Assembly: GCA_016184235.1 (NCBI GenBank)
Contig: JACPDC010000193.1
Span: 1-20,747, forward strand
Length of the DNA: 20,747 nucleotides
Origin: Deltaproteobacteria bacterium
GTDB taxonomy: Bacteria > Desulfobacterota > Binatia > UBA9968
Reading direction: 5' to 3'
Shown: in pieces, positions 1 to 6,451 of the stretch
Layout: every line of letters begins with the position of its first letter
Position numbering within the stretch: position 1 is the stretch's first letter
The notes under the pieces: generated by a model
Databases searched by the model: none
Seen by the model: only the letters and a program-made list of their open reading frames with translations
Told to the model about the DNA's origin: nothing
Position numbers and translations under genes: made by a program

Positions 1-294
1 TTCTTTCATCTCACCGGCAACCATGACAAGGGAAAGGCGGCGCAGGTCCTGGTCCGTCTCTACCGTCAGCGGGGCCGGCAGGTGTTCAACGTCGGCCTCG
101 GCAACTCGGCCAACGATTTGCCGCTTTTGCATGAGGTCGACCGGCCGATATTGATCCGGAGGGCGGATGGGAGCTGGGATGCGGAGGTAACGGCAAGTAT
201 TCCCGGTATCCAGCGCACCGCCGCCATCGGGGCGCGCGGCTGGCGCGAGGCGATAGAAGAGATGCTGACAGAGGCGGGATGGCGGCTGTGCTAA
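1..294 (+). CDS. mpgP: Mannosyl-3-phosphoglycerate phosphatase-like HAD enzyme, 3' part only
   Basis: The reading frame is open from base 1 and ends at TAA 292-294, so only the last 97 residues are present and the start lies upstream of the window. The visible part has the HAD-IIB C-terminal pattern: a TGNHDKGKAA stretch carrying a conserved Asp-Lys, then GLGNSANDLPLL, the motif IV region that helps bind Mg2+. The tail, with RT...GARGWREAI, resembles the end of mannosyl-3-phosphoglycerate phosphatases (the E. coli YedP type). Such enzymes remove phosphate from mannosyl-3-phosphoglycerate to give the compatible solute mannosylglycerate in the cytoplasm. A glucosyl-3-phosphoglycerate phosphatase or another HAD-IIB sugar phosphatase is the main alternative. 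The gene overlaps the next gene by 16 bases, which suggests translational coupling with the sugar importer. Confidence 0.72.
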   Translation, partial: FFHLTGNHDKGKAAQVLVRLYRQRGRQVFNVGLGNSANDLPLLHEVDRPILIRRADGSWDAEVTASIPGIQRTAAIGARGWREAIEEMLTEAGWRLC

Positions 295-1574
295 GAGCTT
301 CTCTCACGGGCGCGCTCAGCCTTCTATCCCTGCTGGGCTTTGTTCTGTTGCCCCGGCTCTCGTACGGAGCTCCGGCGGAGCTTCGCTTTGTCTCCTGGCG
401 GTCGGACAGCCCGTGGGTCTGGGATCAGGCCATTAAAGACTTTGAAGCGCGCAACCCGGGAACAAAAGTGGTCCGGGAGATCGGCCCCCATTCCTCGACC
501 GAGTTTCACGATCTGGTCACCCAGAAGCTTCGAAATCGCGATCCGCACATGGATGTCTTCTTCATGGATGTGATCTGGCCGGCGGAATTCGCCGCCGCCG
601 GCTGGGCCCTTCCGTTGGACGAATTCTTTCCCGTTTCGGAGCAACAGAAGTTTCTTGAGGCCCCGATCCTGGCAAACCGCTACCGAGGGCGCGTCTATGG
701 GGTGCCGGTTTTCATTGATGCCGGGCTGCTCTATTACCGCAGGGACCTCCTGGCAAAATATGGTTTTTCACCGCCCCAAACCTGGCCGGAGCTTGTCCGC
801 CAGGCGAGAAGGATACTGGCGGAGGAAAACGAGCCCCAGCTGACGGGCTATTCGGGGCAGTTCAAGCAGTACGAGGGACTTATCTGCAATATGATGGAAT
901 ATATCCTGGGTAACGGCGGGGCCCTCTGGGATGAGACAGGGCTTTCCAGCTCCCTTCAACTCGCCAGCTCCAAGGAGGCGGTCCGGTTTGTCCGCGACCA
1001 AATTATCTGGGGGATCTCTCACCGCGGGGTCTTGGCCTACCAGGAGCCGGAGTCTCTTGCTCTCTTCGTTCAGGGCAGAGCGGTATTTCATCGCAACTGG
1101 CCTTACGCGTGGGAGGTGGCGAATGACCCGAAAAGGTCAAAAGTGGCGGGCCGGGTCGGAGTAGCAGCCCTTCCCTCCTTTCCCGGAGGAAAAAGCGTCG
1201 CCACGCTAGGCGGGTGGCAGCTGGGGATCAGCCGCTTTTCCAATCAACCTCGATTGGCGTGGAAGTTCATCGAATTTATGACCGGTAGCGAGATGCAGAA
1301 GCGGATCGCCCTGTTCGCCGGCCGGGCGCCGGCCCGCAAGGCGCTTTACCGCGATGCCGATGTCCTCAAGAAAAATCCCCAGTTCCGATCCCAGTTCGAG
1401 GCCTTTACGCGCGCCGTGCCCCGCCCTCCAGTGCCGGTTTACATCCCGCTCTCCAATATCATGCAGCGTTACTTCAGCTCGGCCATCAGCCTGCCCGGCT
1501 CCGATATCGACCGGCTGGCGGGGGCGGCGGCGAGAGATATGGATCGCGTTTTGGACCTCCTCAAGGGAAAATAG
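279..1574 (+). CDS. Sugar ABC transporter substrate-binding protein (family 1)
   Basis: This 431-residue protein is a periplasmic binding protein of the extracellular solute-binding family 1 (MalE/ThuE/LpqY class). It has a hydrophobic N-terminal signal sequence (about residues 5-30, with a cleavage-like SYGA) and no lipobox cysteine. The mature part begins with ELRFVSW and shows the usual family features. These are DVFFMDVIWPAEFAAAGWALPL, YGVPVFIDAGLLYYRRDLLAKYGF followed by TWPEL, and a C-terminal lobe with GGWQLGISRFS and AWKFIEFM. The ATG at 279 lies inside the end of the phosphatase gene and gives a normal signal peptide. It is followed by two permeases and an ATPase in the same direction, so it should deliver a sugar to that importer. 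The neighbouring TreT and OtsAB genes point to trehalose or a related alpha-glucoside, or a glycosylglycerate. The substrate is inferred, not shown. Confidence 0.9.
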   Translation: MAAVLRASLTGALSLLSLLGFVLLPRLSYGAPAELRFVSWRSDSPWVWDQAIKDFEARNPGTKVVREIGPHSSTEFHDLVTQKLRNRDPHMDVFFMDVIWPAEFAAAGWALPLDEFFPVSEQQKFLEAPILANRYRGRVYGVPVFIDAGLLYYRRDLLAKYGFSPPQTWPELVRQARRILAEENEPQLTGYSGQFKQYEGLICNMMEYILGNGGALWDETGLSSSLQLASSKEAVRFVRDQIIWGISHRGVLAYQEPESLALFVQGRAVFHRNWPYAWEVANDPKRSKVAGRVGVAALPSFPGGKSVATLGGWQLGISRFSNQPRLAWKFIEFMTGSEMQKRIALFAGRAPARKALYRDADVLKKNPQFRSQFEAFTRAVPRPPVPVYIPLSNIMQRYFSSAISLPGSDIDRLAGAAARDMDRVLDLLKGK

Positions 1575-1579
1575 CGCTG

Positions 1580-2440
1580 ATGAAGAACTCCGGTCGCGCG
1601 GCAGCTTTATTCTTGTTCCCGAGTTTTCTCTTTGTTCTGATCTTTTCGCTGGTCCCGATCTTCGAGTCCTTTCGCCTGAGCTTTTATCGGATGATTCTCA
1701 CGCTCCCCTGGCTGGGGCAGAAATTTGTCGGATGGCAAAATTACCTGGACCTGCTGACGGACCCGGTGGCCAGCCATTCTCTTCTGACCACGCTGATCTT
1801 TGTCACGGTGACGGTGCCTCTGGAAGTGCTTCTGGGCCTCGCCGTTGCGCTGGTCATCAACGAGCCCTTTCGCGGGCGCGGGCTGCTGCGCGCGGTCGTG
1901 CTGGTTCCCTGGGCCATCCCCTCAACCGTAGCCTCGCAGATGTGGCGCTTTATCTTCAATGATCGTTACGGCCTGTTCAATTATTTCCTGTTTGGCGACC
2001 AAACCGAACTCTATCTGGCGCCTCTGGCCGACCCCCAGCTGGCCTTGGGGGCGATCATGGTGGCCGACGTCTGGAAGACGACCCCGTTCGCGGCCCTGAT
2101 GATCCTGGCCGGTCTGCAGGCCGTCCCCGACGAACTCTACGAAGCGGCCAGCGTGGACGGCGCCGGCGGCTGGCAGAAGTTCCGCCGTATCACCCTGCCG
2201 ATGATCAAGCCCGCCATCCTCTTGGCCTTCCTCTTCAGAACGATCGATGCCTTGCGGGTATTCGATCTTGTCTTCGTCATGACCCAGGGCGGGCCCGCCG
2301 ATTCGACCAATGTCCTTCAGTTCTACGGCTACAAGAAGAGTTTCGCGGAGGGGATGATCGGCGCCGGCTCCGCAGTCTCGGTGCTGGTCTTTTTTCTTGC
2401 CCTGTTGTTCGCGCTCCTCTACATCCGGATTCTGGGGTGA
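1580..2440 (+). CDS. Sugar ABC transporter permease, MalF type
   Basis: This 286-residue inner-membrane permease belongs to the MalF/ThuF/SugA class. About six hydrophobic segments are visible, the first at roughly residues 8-30. Near the C-terminal third is the cytoplasmic EAA loop (YEAASVDGAGGWQKFRRITLP, Glu at about residue 188), which docks the ATPase. The segment FVMTQGGPADSTNVLQFYGY is also typical of MalF-type permeases. The gene starts six bases after the binding-protein stop and overlaps the next permease by four bases (GTGA), so the three are one translational unit. It would form half of the membrane channel. The large periplasmic loop of E. coli MalF is absent, which is usual for this shorter subfamily. 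Confidence 0.92.
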   Translation: MKNSGRAAALFLFPSFLFVLIFSLVPIFESFRLSFYRMILTLPWLGQKFVGWQNYLDLLTDPVASHSLLTTLIFVTVTVPLEVLLGLAVALVINEPFRGRGLLRAVVLVPWAIPSTVASQMWRFIFNDRYGLFNYFLFGDQTELYLAPLADPQLALGAIMVADVWKTTPFAALMILAGLQAVPDELYEAASVDGAGGWQKFRRITLPMIKPAILLAFLFRTIDALRVFDLVFVMTQGGPADSTNVLQFYGYKKSFAEGMIGAGSAVSVLVFFLALLFALLYIRILG

Positions 2441-3216
2441 TCGGGGCGCTGAGCCTTCTCCCCTTTCTGTGGTTTGTCCTGACCTCGGTGAAAAGCGCGG
2501 GGCAAATCACGGCCATCCCGCCGCAAATCATGCCCGCCTTTCACGCGGACTTTTACCGCTCGGCCGTGAGCGAGCACGGCCTTTTCCGATACCTGGCCAA
2601 CAGCGTTATCGTGGCGGGCTCGACCACCCTGATCAGCATTGCGATCGGCGCCCTGGCCGCCTATGCCTTGACGCGCTTCCGGTTTTCCTGGGCCCGATCT
2701 TGCCTTATGCTCCTTCTCGCCATCTCGATGTTCCCGCAGATCTCCATTGCCGGGCCGGTTTGGAAAATACTCAGTCATCTGGGCTGGCTCAACACCTACC
2801 AAGGCATCAGCGCGGCTTATGTCTCGCTCTCGCTCCCGCTCGCCATCTGGATTCTCTCCACCTTTTTCAGGGAGCTGCCCTATGAGATCGAAGAGGCGGC
2901 GTTGATCGACGGCTGCAGCCGGCTCCAGGCGCTGCGCAAGGTTGTTTTGCCTCTGGCCGCCCCGGGTCTCTTCACCGCCGCCATTCTCGTGTTTATCCAT
3001 GCCTGGAACGAGTTCTTTTTCGCGCTGATCATACTCACGAATTCCAACCTTCAGACCCTGCCCGTGGGGATAGCCCTCTTTCCCGGAGAGTACACCATGC
3101 CGTGGGGGGAGATCGCGGCCGCTTCCACCATGGCTACGCTCCCGCTGGTTGTCTTGACACTTCTGTTTCAGCGCAGGATCATCCGGGGATTGTCGGCCGG
3201 GGCGGTAAAAGGATAG
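2437..3216 (+). CDS. Sugar ABC transporter permease, MalG type
   Basis: This 259-residue permease is the MalG-like partner of the preceding protein. It shows FLWFVLTSVKSAGQI after the first helix, the EAA loop (YEIEEAALIDGCSRLQALRKVVLP, Glu at about residue 153), and the WNEFFFALIIL and LQTLPVGIALF segments typical of MalG C-termini. The start is a GTG at 2437 that overlaps the upstream stop (GTGA). The protein enters the first membrane helix almost at once, so it lacks the short cytoplasmic N-terminal tail many homologues have. No better in-frame start is visible upstream. A gap of 111 bases with an inverted A/T-rich repeat separates it from the ATPase gene. Confidence 0.9.
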   Translation: MIGALSLLPFLWFVLTSVKSAGQITAIPPQIMPAFHADFYRSAVSEHGLFRYLANSVIVAGSTTLISIAIGALAAYALTRFRFSWARSCLMLLLAISMFPQISIAGPVWKILSHLGWLNTYQGISAAYVSLSLPLAIWILSTFFRELPYEIEEAALIDGCSRLQALRKVVLPLAAPGLFTAAILVFIHAWNEFFFALIILTNSNLQTLPVGIALFPGEYTMPWGEIAAASTMATLPLVVLTLLFQRRIIRGLSAGAVKG

Positions 3217-3222
3217 TTGTGC

Positions 3223-3316
3223 AAAAGGAGAAAGTTGAAAGGCAAAAGTAAAAAGGAAAAAGTTAAATTCCCGCTACACTAATTTTTTCCTTTTGACCTT
3301 TTACTTTTTACTTCCT
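3223..3316. repeat. A/T-rich inverted repeat array between permease and ATPase genes
   Basis: The left half is a purine-rich run of short related words (variants of AAAAGT, AAAAAGG and AAAGTT). The right half is the same kind of sequence inverted (TTTTTTCC, TTTTGACC, TTTTACTT). The best-matching arms are 3249-3264 and 3281-3296, pairing at 14 of 16 positions around a 16-base loop. The base composition differs sharply from the GC-rich genes on both sides. In RNA it could form an imperfect hairpin that affects mRNA stability or partial termination between the permease and ATPase cistrons. A non-coding mobile repeat is another possibility. The structure is seen; the role is inferred. Confidence 0.55.
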
Positions 3317-3327
3317 ATAGGTGCCAT

Positions 3328-4401
3328 ATGGCCAAACTAGCGGTACGCAACCTCACCAAAACCTTTGGCGCCAACGCCGTGTTGCGCGAGATCTCCTTCG
3401 AGGTGGCCGATGGGGAGTTCTGCGTGTTGCTGGGCCCTTCGGGCTGCGGCAAGACCACCCTTCTCAGGCTTGTGGCCGGGCTGGAGGAGGCGTCCGGGGG
3501 AATGATCTCCCTCGACGGCCAGCGCATTGACGACCTGCCTCCGCAGAAGCGGGATGTAGCCTTTGTCTTTCAAAGCTATGCCCTCTACCCCCACATGAGT
3601 GTCTACGAGAACATGGCCTTTTCCCTGCGCCTGCGGCGGTTGCCTGAAGACGGAATTAGACAGAGGGTCCGCGAGGCGGCCCGCCTCCTGGAGATCGAGG
3701 GGCAACTGGAGCAGAAGCCACAGGAGCTGAGCGGCGGGCAGAGACAGAGGGTAGCCGTAGGCCGCGCGATCGTCCGCCAGCCGAAGATATTTCTGTTTGA
3801 CGAGCCTCTCTCCAACCTTGACGCCTCTCTCCGGGCCAGTATGCGGGTGGAGCTGGCGCGTCTTCACCGGAGGCTGCGGGCGACAATTCTTTACATTACC
3901 CACGATCAGGCCGAGGCGATGACACTCGGGGAAAAGATCATCGTGCTCCATGAAGGAAAAATTCAACAGCTTGGTTCCTCCTCCGCCATCTACCGCCGGC
4001 CCGCCAATCCGTTCGTGGGGCGTTTCGTCGGCAGCCCGCAGATGAATCTCATCGAGGGTAGACTGGATGAAAAGAGAGCGGTCTTTAGGAGCGGCGGTTT
4101 GGAGATCGATCTCTCGGAAGCCCTGTCGGAAGGCTGGGAAGGCTACGCGGGGAAGGCCCTGACCGTGGGCATCCGGCCCGAAGACCTGCTCTTCGCCGGT
4201 CGGGATGACGCCTGGGCCCAGGCTGAAGTGGAAATCATAGAGGATCTCGGGTCGGACCGGTTTGTCCATCTCAGGTGCGGTGAGATGGAGCTTCTCGCCC
4301 GGATCCCGGCGCACATGGCCGTAAATAGAGGCGAGGTTATCCGCCTCACGGGAAAGCCGAGCCGGCTGCATCTCTTCCATCAAGGGAAGCGGGTCCAATG
4401 A
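3328..4401 (+). CDS. Sugar ABC transporter ATP-binding protein, MalK/UgpC type
   Basis: This 357-residue cytoplasmic ATPase energises the importer. The nucleotide-binding domain has Walker A GPSGCGKTT (residues 36-44), the Q-loop Gln at 82, signature LSGGQRQR (134-141), Walker B LFDEPLSNLD with Asp158-Glu159, and the H-loop His192 (THDQAEAM). From about residue 235 a C-terminal TOBE-type regulatory domain follows, with GIRPEDL, as in MalK/UgpC/MsmK proteins that serve CUT1 sugar importers. Length and motif order are normal for the family. The ATG at 3328 is directly preceded by a short non-coding stretch and begins with the usual MAKLAVRNLTKTF. Such ATPases can serve more than one importer, so it may not be exclusive to the adjacent permeases. 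Confidence 0.94.
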   Translation: MAKLAVRNLTKTFGANAVLREISFEVADGEFCVLLGPSGCGKTTLLRLVAGLEEASGGMISLDGQRIDDLPPQKRDVAFVFQSYALYPHMSVYENMAFSLRLRRLPEDGIRQRVREAARLLEIEGQLEQKPQELSGGQRQRVAVGRAIVRQPKIFLFDEPLSNLDASLRASMRVELARLHRRLRATILYITHDQAEAMTLGEKIIVLHEGKIQQLGSSSAIYRRPANPFVGRFVGSPQMNLIEGRLDEKRAVFRSGGLEIDLSEALSEGWEGYAGKALTVGIRPEDLLFAGRDDAWAQAEVEIIEDLGSDRFVHLRCGEMELLARIPAHMAVNRGEVIRLTGKPSRLHLFHQGKRVQ

Positions 4402-4588
4402 GGTCCCCATGACCGCCGGCAGGTTGGATGGTCGTGCCGATGTTACCAGCGAAATGCTCTGTGGCCCGGCTATTTTGACAGCCGCTTGTGGTGACAGCGC
4501 CCCGGAACATTGATATCATTTTACAAGGACGGCCACGTCAGGACATTACCGGAGATATCTGTCATCCGGGACGCGGGCTGAGCGACCG
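4402..4588. other. 187-base intergenic region, no clear signal
   Basis: This gap splits the importer genes from the DUF5752-treT-otsAB group. It contains a TTGACA at 4475-4480, but I see no convincing -10 hexamer at the right distance. It also has an 8-base palindrome TGATATCA at 4511-4518 and a weak stem (CCGGA/TCCGG) shortly before the next gene. A secondary promoter is possible but not supported well enough to call. No gene is visible. Confidence 0.4.
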
Positions 4589-5230
4589 ATGGACAATTTT
4601 CATTTTTATACCAAGCTGGATCAAACCATCCTGCTGGGAGTCCAGGCGACAAACGTCCGCGGACTGCTCAGAGCCATCAAGAAGGTGCCGGATTCCTCGA
4701 TCTATTATCACACCCATAGATTTCTGCACCAGCATCATTACCTCTCGCCGGAGCCGCCGAATGATTTCGCCTATTGGGTGAGCCAAGTATTGGGCGACGA
4801 CGCGTTAGGGGAGCAGCTATGGAGCGTCGATATTGTGGAGTTCCAGAGCATTGCCGGACTGAGGGAGAAATTTGTGGCGATTCTCAAGAGGCACCTGGCA
4901 TCCACGAAGCGGCACATAGACTGCCCGGACGGCGAGGAATTCTATTTTATGGCCTCGAGAACTTTCGTGTTTCCGACAACCTACGTGGCCCAAAACCTCG
5001 CCGAGTTCGCGGAGATGCTGGGGAAGGTAAGCATCAACAGCCTATACTATCATATGTTCGACGCGAAGCTGCGTTTGGAGCACGGCGGAAACGATTTCTC
5101 CAGGTGGTTCCACGGCCTTGGAAAAACGCAGCTCGCGAACGAAACTCGGTCCCTGGACCCTTATTCTCATACCCTGGAAGGCTTGCGGCAGCGCATCGTG
5201 ACTCTGGTAAAGAAATATGATTCGCATTGA
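4589..5230 (+). CDS. DUF5752-like protein with an internal duplication
   Basis: This 213-residue soluble protein has no signal peptide or membrane helix. It resembles the DUF5752 family, which I recall as occurring beside trehalose synthase genes; its function is not known to me. The sequence is a tandem duplication of a unit of roughly 95 residues. Residues 4-101 and 118-209 align through KV..SS.YYH (YYH at 39-41 and 153-155), NDF..W (58-63 and 168-173), an LG segment, and GLR (90-92 and 198-200) before a Lys-rich helix. The repeated His, Asp and Trp positions suggest a conserved pocket or interface, but no catalytic motif can be named. The start ATG at 4589 has a weak ribosome-binding site. 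The 3' end overlaps the treT start by 14 bases, so the two are probably translated together and may act together. Confidence 0.75.
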   Translation: MDNFHFYTKLDQTILLGVQATNVRGLLRAIKKVPDSSIYYHTHRFLHQHHYLSPEPPNDFAYWVSQVLGDDALGEQLWSVDIVEFQSIAGLREKFVAILKRHLASTKRHIDCPDGEEFYFMASRTFVFPTTYVAQNLAEFAEMLGKVSINSLYYHMFDAKLRLEHGGNDFSRWFHGLGKTQLANETRSLDPYSHTLEGLRQRIVTLVKKYDSH

Positions 5231-6434
5231 AGATTACGTGCCTATCGCTGGACAAGCCGTAGTGGAAGAGCTGTTCCTCCTGGCCGAACGTCTCAGCGGC
5301 AGAGTTATCCAGAACATCAATTCCACGGCGGTGGGGGGGGGAGTCGCGGAGATCCTCTCGCGGATGATCCCTCTTTTGGGCCAACTCGGTGTCAAGGCTA
5401 AGTGGGACGTCATCAAAGGAGACGAGAAATTCTTTGCGGTAACAAAAAAATTTCACAACGGACTGCATGGTGTGCCTATTAAGATCAACAACGAGGAATA
5501 TGAGTATTTTCTTGAGGTCAACAGGCAGAACGCCGCGGATATCGTCTTTGACGACATCGTGTTCGTCCATGATCCTCAACCCATTGCGTTGATCGAGAAA
5601 CGAGGCGAGGTCGGCAAGCGTTGGGTCTGGCGTTGCCATATAGATTTTTCCAGGCCCGATCCGAAGATCTGGAAGTTTCTCAGCCAGTTCGTTACAAGGT
5701 ACGACGCCACTGTGTTCTCGGCGCCGGCATTTGCCCAGAAGATTCCGGTGCCGCAGCTGTTGATCGCGCCATCGATCGACCCGTTGAGCGATAAGAACAA
5801 GGAGTTGCCTGAGCAGACGATCGACTCGGTATTTGAGCGGTTTGGGATCGACAGATCGAGGCCGGTGGTGACGCAGATCTCCCGGTTCGATTATCTGAAG
5901 GACCCTTTAGGCGTTATCCAAGCCTACAAGCGCGCCCGGGCGCATGTCGATATGCAGTTGGTTCTGGCGGGGGGAGGCGCCACGGACGACCCTGAGGGAC
6001 CGATGATCATGGAGCGCGTCAAAGAAGAAGCGGAAAAAGACCGGGATATCTTCGCGCTCTTCCTGCCTCCCTCAAGCGACATAGAGATCAACGCGCTGCA
6101 GCGGGGATCGACCGTCATCCTCCAGAAGTCCCTGCGGGAGGGCTTCGGTTTGACCGTAGCCGAGGCGCTGTGGAAGGCCAAGCCGACGATTGCGGGAGCG
6201 GTGGGAGGCATCCCGCTGCAGATCACCCACAAACACTCGGGTATTCTGACCCACTCCATAGAGGGAACGGCTCACTGGATCAGGCAGCTCATCAGCGCGC
6301 CTGAATACGCCGCCAAGCTCGGCGCGAACGGCAGGGAGCACATCCGCAACAATTTTCTCATAACCCGGCATATCAAGGATTACCTGCTGCTGTTCGTGTC
6401 GCTGTTTCACGACGGCGATATCGTGTATTTGTAG
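5217..6434 (+). CDS. treT: Trehalose glycosyltransferring synthase, TreT type (GT4)
   Basis: This 405-residue GT-B glycosyltransferase matches the TreT family. TreT joins an NDP-glucose and glucose to give trehalose and can run in reverse to split trehalose. The N-terminal domain has NSTAVGGGVAEIL (residues 35-47), GDEKFFAVTKKFHNGLHG, FVHDPQPIALI and RCHIDFSRPDP, all characteristic of TreT. The C-terminal domain has QISRFDYLKDP (R223, K228) and the nucleotide-sugar EX7E motif around SLREGFGLTVAEAL (E308, E316), followed by GAVGGIPLQI. Length is normal. The codons for the GGG loop form a run of nine G bases (5333-5341). It overlaps the preceding gene by 14 bases and lies 17 bases before otsAB. 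Next to a MalEFGK-like importer it may break down imported trehalose, as proposed for Thermococcus. Synthesis is also possible. Confidence 0.9.
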   Translation: MIRIEDYVPIAGQAVVEELFLLAERLSGRVIQNINSTAVGGGVAEILSRMIPLLGQLGVKAKWDVIKGDEKFFAVTKKFHNGLHGVPIKINNEEYEYFLEVNRQNAADIVFDDIVFVHDPQPIALIEKRGEVGKRWVWRCHIDFSRPDPKIWKFLSQFVTRYDATVFSAPAFAQKIPVPQLLIAPSIDPLSDKNKELPEQTIDSVFERFGIDRSRPVVTQISRFDYLKDPLGVIQAYKRARAHVDMQLVLAGGGATDDPEGPMIMERVKEEAEKDRDIFALFLPPSSDIEINALQRGSTVILQKSLREGFGLTVAEALWKAKPTIAGAVGGIPLQITHKHSGILTHSIEGTAHWIRQLISAPEYAAKLGANGREHIRNNFLITRHIKDYLLLFVSLFHDGDIVYL

Positions 6435-6451
6435 ACGGGGCCGGCAGGACG

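Noticed and set aside
1354..1962. A 202-codon + strand frame spanning the end of the binding protein and start of the permease.
   Set aside because: Out-of-frame shadow of two recognisable genes; composition is typical of a shifted reading frame.
2419..3000. A 193-codon open frame on the - strand across the permease junction.
   Set aside because: It is antisense to two clear permease genes, and its product is rich in Arg/Gly/Glu with no domain pattern.
3337..4410. A 357-codon open frame on the - strand opposite the MalK-type ATPase gene, equal in length to it.
   Set aside because: The + strand frame has every ABC ATPase motif. The antisense product has no family features and is a usual by-product of GC-rich codon use.
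4475..4520. TTGACA in the gap before the DUF5752-like gene, considered as a promoter.
   Set aside because: No acceptable -10 hexamer lies 16-19 bases downstream.
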